Shown: one piece after another, positions 15,788-23,948 of the stretch
How the letters are laid out: every line of letters starts with the position of its first letter
Position numbering within the stretch: position 1 is the first letter of the stretch
DNA from: Streptomyces sp. NBC_01288
Lineage (GTDB): Bacteria > Actinomycetota > Actinomycetes > Streptomycetales > Streptomycetaceae
Direction of reading: 5' to 3'
DNA: 64,000 nt
NCBI RefSeq assembly: GCF_035982055.1
Contig: NZ_CP108427.1
Span: 1,116,001-1,180,000 of the forward strand
Program-made: the position numbers and the translations under genes
Notes under the pieces: generated by a model
What the model was told of the DNA's origin: nothing
The model's input: the letters and a program-made list of their open reading frames with translations, nothing else
Databases searched by the model: none

Positions 15788-17038
15788 CTACTTCGCGTAC
15801 ATCAGGGTGCCGAAGCCGAGCTGGTCGTAGCCGCCGCTGTCGGAGCCGTAGTCACCTCCCCCGCCCTCGGGTGCGACGAGGTCGTAGTACATGGCCGAGA
15901 TGTACTTGTCGTCGAGGCCGATCCGCCGGTTGTAGTGGAAGTGGAGCATCGCCCACACCGGGCGGATCTGGCCGCGCGAGGCGGAGGAGACCACCGTCTG
16001 GGACGACTGGGCGCAGCTCTGTCCGGTACCCCAGGTGTAGGTGGTGAAGGGCACGTCGCTGCCGCTGTTGTACTTCGCGACGTACTGGGCGGCCTTCATG
16101 AAGCGACGGCTGTCGTACGAATAGAGGTCGTCGCCCTGGTTCCAGGCCATCTCACAGATCGCGCCCATCTGGCCCATGCCCAGGACGGTGTGGCCCTGGT
16201 CGCGGCCGGATTCCTGCCACTGGCCGAGCGCGTAGCCGTCCGAGTCGGTGTACAGATACGGCACGGCGTGCGCGATGGAGCCGTTGCCCGCACCGGACTT
16301 GAAGTAGGTGACGGCCTGGTCGTACTTGGCGGAGTCCTCGTTGAGGATGCCGATGGCCAGGATCGAGGCCATGTTGCACAGGTCCCAGTTGGCCCAGTAG
16401 TTGGTGATGCAGGCGTCGTTGTGGTTGGTCAGGAAGCTGTTGTTGAGCGGGTAGAAGACGTTGGCCAGCATCTGCTGGGCGGCGGCGAGATGGAACCCGC
16501 TGTAGTCCCGCATCAGTTCGCAGGCGTTGGCGAACTGCCAGCCGTAGAGGCCGGCCGCGAGGAACCGGTCGGCGTTGCCGGTGACCGAAGTCAGCGTCGA
16601 CGACCAGGCGTTGAGGATGTTCGCGGCGCACACGGCGTTCGCCTCGGTGCCGCCGACCTTCCAGCGCAGGGCGTTCTGGTAGGCGGCGGCGATGTCGTTG
16701 TAGAGCAGGCTGTAGTTCTGGCCGTCGCCGCCGCGGATGATCGTGGCGGTGGCCCGGTTCGTCCAGGTCGACTGCGAGTGGGAGTTGGCGGTCAGCCTGT
16801 TCCAGCCGGACAGCCAGGGGTCGGTTCCCGCCGCGACCCTGACCTTGGCCCGGTTGATGTCTCCGGCGTTGTGCAGCATGCCGGGGTGGGTGAAGGTGGC
16901 CGGGGCCGCGTGCGCGGTCGTGGCCACCGTGGCGCCGCCGAGGGCGACGGCCGCGGTGAGTCCACCGGCGGTCTTCAACAGACCGCGGCGGCTCAACTCT
17001 GTTCTGCGGAGGTGCTCGTGGGGGGACGTGCGGCTCAT
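15788..17038 (-). CDS. Secreted alginate-lyase-superfamily protein (Tat signal)
   Basis: This 416-residue protein has a Tat signal peptide (LSRRGLLKTAGG, cleavage after AHA) and an alginate-lyase-type (alpha/alpha) domain in the remainder. Segments such as FTHPGMLHNAGDINRAK, ITNYWANWDLCN, AGNGSIAHAV, QESGRDQGHTVLGMGQM and WNQGDDLYSYDSRRFMKA match the family. The start at 17038 is preferred to the ATG at 17059 because GGAG precedes it. The larger paralogue encoded next shares the same domain. The family cleaves uronic-acid polysaccharides; the exact substrate (alginate, pectin-derived or other) cannot be told. Confidence 0.85.
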   Translation of the reverse strand: MSRTSPHEHLRRTELSRRGLLKTAGGLTAAVALGGATVATTAHAAPATFTHPGMLHNAGDINRAKVRVAAGTDPWLSGWNRLTANSHSQSTWTNRATATIIRGGDGQNYSLLYNDIAAAYQNALRWKVGGTEANAVCAANILNAWSSTLTSVTGNADRFLAAGLYGWQFANACELMRDYSGFHLAAAQQMLANVFYPLNNSFLTNHNDACITNYWANWDLCNMASILAIGILNEDSAKYDQAVTYFKSGAGNGSIAHAVPYLYTDSDGYALGQWQESGRDQGHTVLGMGQMGAICEMAWNQGDDLYSYDSRRFMKAAQYVAKYNSGSDVPFTTYTWGTGQSCAQSSQTVVSSASRGQIRPVWAMLHFHYNRRIGLDDKYISAMYYDLVAPEGGGGDYGSDSGGYDQLGFGTLMYAK

Positions 17039-17065
17039 TGCGGTGCATCTCCAATCCATGACGGA

Positions 17066-20000
17066 TCAGGTGGGCGTGATGCTCACCTCGTCGAACTCGG
17101 TGGTGCAGCGGACCGGTTGGCTGCGCGAGCAGACCACCAGCCCGACGTAGTAGGGGGCGTCACCGAAGCCGGGGATCTCTCCGTCGGCGAAGGGGGTCCA
17201 GGTGACACCGTCATCGGTGGACAGGGCTGCGCTGAAGGCGGTCCCGACGCGCTTCAGCCGCAGCAGGGCGGGGAGGGTGACGGCAGCTCCGCCGGTGAAG
17301 GCGGAGGCACCGGCCACGGTCTTGCGGAGCATGAGCTGGGCAGTGGTCCCGCCGGTGACGATCGCTCCGGCGGCCTGGTCGAACGGCGACAGCGACTTCG
17401 CCATGAGCAGCCCGACCCTGTCGGTGCTCACGCCACTGCGGGAGACGATCCGGGCGACGACCTCACAGTCACCGCTTACGGGCCGCCGTACGAACTGCCC
17501 TGTCATTCCTTGGCCGTTGGCATTGAGATCGACACCCGCGCCCCGCACGGTGAAGGCGCCGCCGTCGTACGACGTGCTCCCGGGCGTGGTGATCGCCACC
17601 ACGCCCAGCGTCCCGAAGGCACGGTCGTCGAGCACGGTGTCGCCGAGATCGCCGTACGTCCACGGCACGGGCGGCGCGGTGCCGACCGTGAGGGCGAGGG
17701 TCCCGATCGCGGTTCCGGAGGCGTTGGCGGCGGTCGTCGCGAGCGTGAACTCCCCTGCCTCCGTAGGGATTCCGGAGATCAGGCCGGTGCGCCGGTCGAT
17801 GCGCAGCCCGGCGGGCAGCCCGTCCGCCGTGAACCGTACGGGCTCGTGCGAGGCGCCCAACAGATACCGGAAGGCGGCGCCCTGGTTCGTGAACACGGCT
17901 GAGGCGGAGGTGAGTTGGGGCTGTGTCGGACTCGGCATCACGGCCTGCGCCGGTGTCGAACGCGGCCCGCGTCCACCGGCGTTGGTCTTCGCGACCGTGT
18001 AGTGGTACGTCGTTCCCGGCGCCCCCGTCGCGTCGATGTAGCGGATGCGGGTACCGAAGCCGACCGAGCCGACGTGGGTGGCGAGGGTCTCGTACGGTCC
18101 GCTCGTCCGGGTGGCGCGCAGCACCGTGTACTCGGCGGAGAGGTCCGGGTCGGTCCAGGCCAACTCGACTGCGTCGGTGCCGGTTTGGGCCCGCAGGTCG
18201 GTCGCGGTACGGGCGGGGCGGGGTACGCACCACACCGTGCCGGACGAGGAGGTCACGCTGACGTTGTCGAAGGCGCCGGTGCCGGTCTCGGCGTAGTCCT
18301 CGTCGACGCCGAGGCAGGAGGTGAGGGCGAGCCCGGCGTAGGCGGTGCGGCCCAACTCGACCTCGGTGGAGCCGACTTCGGTCCAGTGGATGCCGTCCGG
18401 GGAGACGGCGCCGATGCAGCGTGCACCCTTGCGGGTCACTCGTACCCAGTAGGGCTTCCGCAGCCGGTAACCGTCGCCCGCGCCCTCGACGTACGGCGCC
18501 TCCAGTGGGGTCGCCGACTCGGGCAGCGTGCCGAGGCTGGAGATCGGAAAGGCGGCGTTAACCGTGATCGCCTGCTGCTGGGAGGGCGGTACCGGTGTGC
18601 TGCCGGTCGCGGAGATCTCCGCACCGGTCGACGGGCGTGCCGTCCACACCCCGCTCCACGTGTGCAGCGGCAGCCCCTGGATCAGCATCGAGGCGTGCGC
18701 CGCGTCCGCGTCGAGCGAGGCCCGGACGGTGACGCCGATCTTGGAGTACTGGGAGCTGAGCGGCCACACGACCCGTGCGGTGACCGTGCCGTCGCCGCGC
18801 AGTGGGAGGTGGACGAGACGGTAGGTGTCGGCCGTGCCGCTCGCCTCCAGGACGAAGCGCTCGCCGTCGAAGGCGGCGGAACCGGGGACCTTCACGTCTC
18901 CCACGTCCCGGGTCGACCAGGCCGAGGGGAGACCGGCAGAGGCGGCCGCCCAAGCCGAACTGCCGCTCACACCAAGGGCATTCGAGGCTGTGACCGTGTA
19001 GTAATACGTCCGTCCTGCGTGCACCTTCCGGTCGGTGTACGTCGGCCTGTGGACACCGGACGCGATCTTCTCGTAGTGGCCGTCTACGTCGGTCGCCCGC
19101 AGGACCGTGTAGGTGTCGGCCCACGTCGACGGCAGCCAACTCACCGTCACGGAACGGTCGTTGCCGATCGCCGTGACGCCGGCCGGTGGTGTCGGCACGG
19201 TCGGTGAGAGGGCGGTGGCGCCGGCGTAGGCGAAGGTGCCCCAGCTCGGCAGGTCGTCGTTGCTGCCCTCGACGACGCGGGTGCCGCCGGTGCCGCGGAA
19301 GACGGCGTTCTTCGTGTATGGGGTGTCCCGGCCGCGCACACCGGCGTAGTGCGCGTACGCCATCTCGTAGATGGGCGGCAGGCTGCCGCGTGAAGTGGGC
19401 GAGACGGTCAGCTTGATGTACTTGCCGGTGCGGTCGAGGTCGGGGACGAAGGGGACGTCGCCGCCGAGGTTGTAGCGGGCGGCGTACTCGACGTTCGCGA
19501 GGATGCGGTTGTCGTCGAAGCCCCAGAGGTCGACGCCCTGGTTCCAGGCGACCTGCGCGGCGTCCGCCAACAGGCCGACCGCGAGCTGTTCATGGCCCTG
19601 GTCGCGGCCGCTCTCCTGGCCCTGGCCGGCGTCGGTGACGATGCGATGGAGGACGCTGCCGTTGCCGGCGCCGGCAACGGCGAAGCGGAGCGCGTCGTAG
19701 AAGAGGGTGGGTTCCTCGCAGAACACGCCTATGGCCAGGAGGGATTGAAGGGACGTCAGGTCCCAGTTGCCGTTGGCGTAGAGCATGTAGCAGGACAGGG
19801 CCGGGTACCAGACGCGGAGGAAGGACTCCTCGCAGCGGGCGATGTCGGCCGCGTTCCAGCCGTCGTAGCCGGTGTGACGGAGCAGCTCGGCGGCGTTGAC
19901 GAACTTGAAGGCCTGGAGGCCCGCGCCGAGGGGGCCGTCGGCTCCCGTGATGGTGGTGAGGGAGGCGGACCAGGCGTTGAGGATGTCGCGTGCCTTGTCG

Positions 20001-20512
20001 GCGTGTGCGGTGTCTCCGGTGACGGACCAGATGAGGGCGTTCTGGTAGGCGGCGGCCGAGTCGGCGACGGCCTGGTTCTGATAGTTGGCGGGGCCGCGGC
20101 CCCAAGTGGTGATCTGGCCGGTGTTCTGCACGGCGTACGACGACGAGGAGCGGGCATGGGCCGCGAGCGCCAAGTAGCCGTCGTAGACCGGGGATTGCTT
20201 GGTGACGACCGCTGTCTTCATACGGGCGAGGTCGTCGGCGGTATGCAGCAGGCCGGGGTGGGAGAAGGTCACCTCGGAGTCGTTGCCGGACGCCGCCGCC
20301 CGGCCGGGCACGAGCAGTCCGCTCGCGCCCGAGGCCAACAGCAGGGCCGCAGCACCGCCGAGGAAGCCCCGGCGACCGAGCGAACCCGACGTGGTCAACT
20401 GCGGCTCGGCAGCAGCGCCCCAAAGGGGCGCGGGGAACGGCGCGACCAGCCACGAAGGAGCCGCAGCCAACCGACGGCCCCTCCTCGCCCTTCCAGCGGA
20501 GCGCTTCGTCAT
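17066..20512 (-). CDS. Large secreted modular alginate-lyase-like enzyme with Fn3 and Ig-like domains
   Basis: This 1148-residue protein has a Tat signal (GRRGFLGGAAAL, about residues 47-75), then an alginate-lyase-type catalytic domain (about 83-435; QESGRDQGHEQL, WNQGVDLWGFDDNRIL), a fibronectin III domain (440-530), a jelly-roll/DUF1349-like region (540-760), a second Fn3 (770-860), a putative Ig domain of the He_PIG type (867-945) and a second jelly-roll-like region (955-1140). The accessory domains probably bind polysaccharide. The ATG at 20512 overlaps the stop of the GH28-like gene. Residues about 16-33 are encoded by a GC-rich repeat typical of intergenic DNA (see 20411-20465), so a TTG start past it remains possible. 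Confidence 0.85.
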   Translation of the reverse strand: MTKRSAGRARRGRRLAAAPSWLVAPFPAPLWGAAAEPQLTTSGSLGRRGFLGGAAALLLASGASGLLVPGRAAASGNDSEVTFSHPGLLHTADDLARMKTAVVTKQSPVYDGYLALAAHARSSSSYAVQNTGQITTWGRGPANYQNQAVADSAAAYQNALIWSVTGDTAHADKARDILNAWSASLTTITGADGPLGAGLQAFKFVNAAELLRHTGYDGWNAADIARCEESFLRVWYPALSCYMLYANGNWDLTSLQSLLAIGVFCEEPTLFYDALRFAVAGAGNGSVLHRIVTDAGQGQESGRDQGHEQLAVGLLADAAQVAWNQGVDLWGFDDNRILANVEYAARYNLGGDVPFVPDLDRTGKYIKLTVSPTSRGSLPPIYEMAYAHYAGVRGRDTPYTKNAVFRGTGGTRVVEGSNDDLPSWGTFAYAGATALSPTVPTPPAGVTAIGNDRSVTVSWLPSTWADTYTVLRATDVDGHYEKIASGVHRPTYTDRKVHAGRTYYYTVTASNALGVSGSSAWAAASAGLPSAWSTRDVGDVKVPGSAAFDGERFVLEASGTADTYRLVHLPLRGDGTVTARVVWPLSSQYSKIGVTVRASLDADAAHASMLIQGLPLHTWSGVWTARPSTGAEISATGSTPVPPSQQQAITVNAAFPISSLGTLPESATPLEAPYVEGAGDGYRLRKPYWVRVTRKGARCIGAVSPDGIHWTEVGSTEVELGRTAYAGLALTSCLGVDEDYAETGTGAFDNVSVTSSSGTVWCVPRPARTATDLRAQTGTDAVELAWTDPDLSAEYTVLRATRTSGPYETLATHVGSVGFGTRIRYIDATGAPGTTYHYTVAKTNAGGRGPRSTPAQAVMPSPTQPQLTSASAVFTNQGAAFRYLLGASHEPVRFTADGLPAGLRIDRRTGLISGIPTEAGEFTLATTAANASGTAIGTLALTVGTAPPVPWTYGDLGDTVLDDRAFGTLGVVAITTPGSTSYDGGAFTVRGAGVDLNANGQGMTGQFVRRPVSGDCEVVARIVSRSGVSTDRVGLLMAKSLSPFDQAAGAIVTGGTTAQLMLRKTVAGASAFTGGAAVTLPALLRLKRVGTAFSAALSTDDGVTWTPFADGEIPGFGDAPYYVGLVVCSRSQPVRCTTEFDEVSITPT
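20411..20465. repeat. Streptomyces-type GC-rich hairpin repeat inside a coding N-terminus
   Basis: The stretch contains a perfect 7-bp hairpin GCGCCCC-AAA-GGGGCGC (20415-20431) followed by GCGGGGAACGGCGCGACCAG and GCCACGAAGGAGCCGCAG. This order closely resembles a repeat I know to be abundant between genes in Streptomyces. Here it reads in frame through the N-terminus of the modular lyase as SWLVAPFPAPLWGA, upstream of the Tat motif. Either the element inserted into a coding region without breaking it, or the real start is later. Confidence 0.6.
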
Positions 20513-22038
20513 GACGCGGCAGCCGCCTCGGCCTCGGCGGTCGTGAGGAACTTCAGGTTCGTCACGTGCTCGTTGTAGAACCACTGGATCTCGTCCGTGG
20601 TGTAGTACCAGGTCGGCTTCTTCATCGAGTCCGCGACGACCAGCCCGTTGATCACCAGGTTCTCGAACGTGACGTTGTCGATGGCGTGTTCGGCGTCGTA
20701 GCCGAGGAAGAGGGACGGGTTGGCGCGGGTGCCCGTGTAGCTGAGGTTCTTGACGTACACGTCCTCGATGCCGCGGCCGACCGAGGTGTTGTACTTCGTG
20801 TTGTACATGACCTTCATGTAGATGACCTGGCCCCAGCGGAAGTCCTCGATCCGGACGTCCTCGATGCGGACGTTCTTGATGAGGTTGGAGTCGCCGGGGT
20901 TGAGGGCGATGCAGCCCTGGTAGTTCATCTGGGGTTCGCGGTGGTCGAGGATGTCGATGTTCTTGATGACGAGGTTCTCGATCGTCTCGGGGGCGTCCGT
21001 GTTGCCGTGCGTGCCGACGTTGATGGGGTGGGCGACGTCGGCCCACAGGGTGCAGTTCTTGACGGTGATGTCGCGGGTGTCGCCGTAGTAGTCCCAGCGG
21101 TGGCAGTAAATGGCGATGCAGTCGTCGGAGTTGCGCATGAAGCAGCCGTCGAAGGTGATCCCGGTCGAGGAGAAGACGTCGAAGCCGTCGCCGTTGCCCT
21201 TCGAGCTGAACGCGCGTGCCTTGGTGATGTGGACGTTCTCGCTCTCGCCGAACGTGCCCGCGTATCCGGCCGGGTTGAGGATGATGACGTCCTCGACGCG
21301 GATGTTCTTGCTGCCTTCGCAGAGGATGGCGCCGCCGGGGTTGTTGTAGAGCACGCCGCGCCCGATCAGGCGGGACCGTTCCACGTCCTTGAAGTAGACC
21401 TGCGCGGTGAGGACGGCGCCGCCCGCGAGGTAGACGGTCTTGCCGCTGGGGACGGTGAGGATGTTGCCGGTGACAGCGTGGACGCCGGGGCCGAAGTAGA
21501 GGACGTTCGGGTCGTCGGCGGCCGGCGCGTGGTGCTCGACGCGGTTGGTGATGAGGTGCAGGGCGTCGAAGGTCTCGTCGTTGATCTGTACGACGATGTC
21601 CTTGGGCTCGTCGAGGGTGAACCGCAGGGTGTCGCCGAGGAGTTCGGGCGTGATGCCGTACGAGTCGGGTCTCACCCGGGCCTTGGTGGTGCCGCCCTTG
21701 AGGTAGGTGACCTCGATCTCGACCGAGCCGTTGAAGTCGAAGTACGCCATCGACGAGTTGTAGACCTTGCCCGATCCGGTGGAGGCGTTGATCTCCTCGA
21801 ACTGCGGCCGGTAGATGTCGAGGGTCTGCCAGGTGCCGTCGGGGGCGGTGCGCACCCGCACCTGGAAGCTGGTGTTGGTCGGCATGGTCGTCGGTCGGGG
21901 ATAAGTGACCAGCTTGGGGCGGGAGTTGTGGCCGCCGGACGCGTGGGCCGCCGTCGCGGTCAGTCCGGAGAGGCCGGCGGCGAGCGCGGTGGCACCGGCC
22001 GCCTGGAGGGCCGTACGACGGGACAGGGGTGTGTTCAT
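20509..22038 (-). CDS. Secreted GH28-like right-handed beta-helix glycosidase
   Basis: This 509-residue protein has a Tat-type signal (LSRRTALQAAGAT, cleavage near AHA) and a parallel beta-helix of the polygalacturonase (GH28) kind. Family landmarks are KGNGDGFDV, NSDDCIAIY near residue 302 (paired catalytic Asp) and NVGTHGN near residue 344 (His of the GHG motif). The C-terminal RIK motif of classical polygalacturonases is not obvious, so a related specificity such as rhamnogalacturonan is possible. An N-terminal beta-sandwich (about 40-170) precedes the helix. Its stop overlaps the start of the modular lyase, and its own start lies 58 bases after a sugar ABC permease gene, so all form one minus-strand operon. 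Confidence 0.85.
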   Translation of the reverse strand: MNTPLSRRTALQAAGATALAAGLSGLTATAAHASGGHNSRPKLVTYPRPTTMPTNTSFQVRVRTAPDGTWQTLDIYRPQFEEINASTGSGKVYNSSMAYFDFNGSVEIEVTYLKGGTTKARVRPDSYGITPELLGDTLRFTLDEPKDIVVQINDETFDALHLITNRVEHHAPAADDPNVLYFGPGVHAVTGNILTVPSGKTVYLAGGAVLTAQVYFKDVERSRLIGRGVLYNNPGGAILCEGSKNIRVEDVIILNPAGYAGTFGESENVHITKARAFSSKGNGDGFDVFSSTGITFDGCFMRNSDDCIAIYCHRWDYYGDTRDITVKNCTLWADVAHPINVGTHGNTDAPETIENLVIKNIDILDHREPQMNYQGCIALNPGDSNLIKNVRIEDVRIEDFRWGQVIYMKVMYNTKYNTSVGRGIEDVYVKNLSYTGTRANPSLFLGYDAEHAIDNVTFENLVINGLVVADSMKKPTWYYTTDEIQWFYNEHVTNLKFLTTAEAEAAAAS

Positions 22039-22095
22039 GGTGCGACTCCTTGCAACAGGTGGAGAAGAAGGCTTACTTGAGGCCGTCTGTCGGGC

Positions 22096-22953
22096 CTATT
22101 TGAGGCCGCTCGTCGACATCCCGGCGACGAACCCGCGTTGGGCGACGAGGAAGATCAGCAGGATGGGGACGACGTACATCACGGAGGCGGCGGCCTGGAG
22201 GTCGGCGACCGGGGTGCCCGCCGAGGTGACGTACGTGGACATGACGGCGACCGCGAGGGTGGTGCGGTCGGTGGACAGCAGGAGCTGCGGGGCGATGTAG
22301 TCGCCCCAGGTCCAGGTGAAGGCGATCACGAAGCTCGCGCTGAGGACCGGCCAGGACTGTGGCAGGAAGATCCGCCAGAAGATGGTGGCCCAGCCGCAGC
22401 CGTCGATGATCGCGGCCTCCTCCAACTCCCTTGGCAGGCCCGCGAAGAACTGCCGGAAGAGGAAGACGAGATACGGCGTGGCGGCCAGTCCCCACAGCAC
22501 CCACGGCCAGTAGGTGTCGACCATGCCGAGCTTGGCGAAGATCAGGTAGGTCGGCAGCAGGGTGACCATCTGGGGCAGCATCATCGAGCCGAGCAGGATG
22601 CCGAAGAGGGTCTTCTTGCCGGGGGCGGAGAGGCGGGCGAAGCCGAAGCCCACCCAGGCGGAGCTGAGGGTGACGAGGGTGGCGTAAATGGTCGCGATGA
22701 TCAGGGAGTTGCGGGCGTAGCCGAGGAAGTCGATGAGCCGATAGGCGTCGGTGAAGTTGTGCCACTGGATGTGCTGGGGCAGCCAGTGCACCGGTGAGGC
22801 GGCGAGTTCGGCCGGGGTCTTCAGACCGGCGAGGACGAGCCAGCCGAAGGGGCCGAGGAACAGGCCCGTGATGGCGACGAGGACGGTGTAGAGAACCAGG
22901 CGGTTGACCCGCAGGCGGACCGGGGGCTTGGCGAACGGGCTGGCGGCGCTCAC
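22096..22953 (-). CDS. Carbohydrate ABC transporter permease (MalG/LacG type)
   Basis: This 285-residue permease has six predicted helices and the EAA loop ELEEAAIIDGCGWATIFWRI. The C-terminal GFVAGMSTSGLK is usual for CUT1 permeases. The GTG start at 22953 overlaps the stop of the MalF-type gene (GTGA). It pairs with that gene and the lipoprotein upstream to import oligosaccharides released by the secreted enzymes downstream. No ATPase gene is present locally; Streptomyces CUT1 systems usually share one MsiK-type ATPase. Confidence 0.92.
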   Translation of the reverse strand: MSAASPFAKPPVRLRVNRLVLYTVLVAITGLFLGPFGWLVLAGLKTPAELAASPVHWLPQHIQWHNFTDAYRLIDFLGYARNSLIIATIYATLVTLSSAWVGFGFARLSAPGKKTLFGILLGSMMLPQMVTLLPTYLIFAKLGMVDTYWPWVLWGLAATPYLVFLFRQFFAGLPRELEEAAIIDGCGWATIFWRIFLPQSWPVLSASFVIAFTWTWGDYIAPQLLLSTDRTTLAVAVMSTYVTSAGTPVADLQAAASVMYVVPILLIFLVAQRGFVAGMSTSGLK

Positions 22954-23948
22954 TTGTTGGCCTCCGGGTCGACGTTGTAGAAGACCACGCCGGACGTGAA
23001 CCTGAAGATGAGTCCGGTCACGACGAGGATCAGGACGAAGAGCACCCACAGCAGCGCCGAGGCGTAGCCGTAGCGGCCGAGCGCGAAGTACTCCGCGAAC
23101 ACGTGCATCATGTAGAGGTAGTTGGACTGCGGGATCGCGGTGACGCCGCCCGTGGTGCCGTCGGGTGCGAGCAGCAGCGGCATGATGGTCTGCACGGAGG
23201 CGATCACACCGGTCACGGTCTGGAAGAGCAGCACCGGGGACAGCAGTGGCACGGTGATGCTGCGGAAGGTCCGCCAGGCGCTCGCGCCGTCGATGCGGGC
23301 CGCCTCGTGGAGTTCGCGGGGTACGTCCTGGAGCCCCGCCAGTGAGATGATCATGACGTTTCCGGCGGTCCACAGCACGCTCATCAGCAGCACGTAGCGG
23401 GCGTACGGATCGGCCAGCCAGCCCAGGGCGTTGACGCCGAAGATGTTCAACACCCCGTTCGCGGCACCGGAGTTCTGGTCGAAGAGCTGCTTGAAGGCGA
23501 TGCCCGCGCCGACCGGCGGTACCACGGCGGGCAGATAGAGCAGGGTGCGGAACAACCCGCGTGCTTTCAGCGGTCTGTTGACCAGGACCGCGAGCCCGAG
23601 CCCGGCCGCGATCGACAACGGCACGGAGGTCACCGCGAACAGGCCCGTGCGGCCCAGCGCGTGCCAGGTCACCGCGTCGGAGAACAGCTCGCGGTAGTTG
23701 CCGAGGCCGACGTAGCGCCAGTGCGGGGAGATGCCGTCGAACGTGGTGAAGCTCAGCCACAGCGCGTACGCCATGGGGAGGACGGTCAGCAGCAGGAAGC
23801 CGATGATCCAGGGCGAGGTGAACATGTAGAACGCTCGGTGTCTGCGTCCGGTCGCGGTGGGCCTCGGCTGTCGTACCGCCCGCGCCCGCTCGCCGCTCGC
23901 GGTCGAGCCGGGGCGGCCCGTGACCGTGTTGATCTGATCGACCGTCAT
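22950..23948 (-). CDS. Carbohydrate ABC transporter permease (MalF/UgpA type)
   Basis: This 332-residue membrane protein has a long cytoplasmic N-terminus (about 35 residues) followed by six helices. The EAA loop ELHEAARIDGASAWRTFRSI marks a CUT1 permease. Start and stop overlap the flanking binding-protein and permease genes by four bases each. It forms the transport channel with the MalG-type partner. Substrate is inferred to be a uronate-rich or pectin-like oligosaccharide from the operon's lyase and GH28-like genes. Confidence 0.92.
   Translation of the reverse strand: MTVDQINTVTGRPGSTASGERARAVRQPRPTATGRRHRAFYMFTSPWIIGFLLLTVLPMAYALWLSFTTFDGISPHWRYVGLGNYRELFSDAVTWHALGRTGLFAVTSVPLSIAAGLGLAVLVNRPLKARGLFRTLLYLPAVVPPVGAGIAFKQLFDQNSGAANGVLNIFGVNALGWLADPYARYVLLMSVLWTAGNVMIISLAGLQDVPRELHEAARIDGASAWRTFRSITVPLLSPVLLFQTVTGVIASVQTIMPLLLAPDGTTGGVTAIPQSNYLYMMHVFAEYFALGRYGYASALLWVLFVLILVVTGLIFRFTSGVVFYNVDPEANK

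Noticed and set aside
15454..17902. Long plus-strand frame opposite the ECM4-like and lyase genes
   Set aside because: It is antisense to three supported genes and the strong terminator at 15741-15776, with no recognisable domain.
20512..21046. N-terminal extension of the modular lyase frame over the GH28-like gene
   Set aside because: The sequence is Arg/His/Pro-rich and overlaps a well supported gene. The ATG at 20512 with ATGA coupling is a better start.
22055..22110. Near-duplicate TTGAGGCCG stretch at the 3' end of the MalG-type permease gene
   Set aside because: Two copies of 9-10 bases with little extension are easily due to chance or minor slippage and change no gene.
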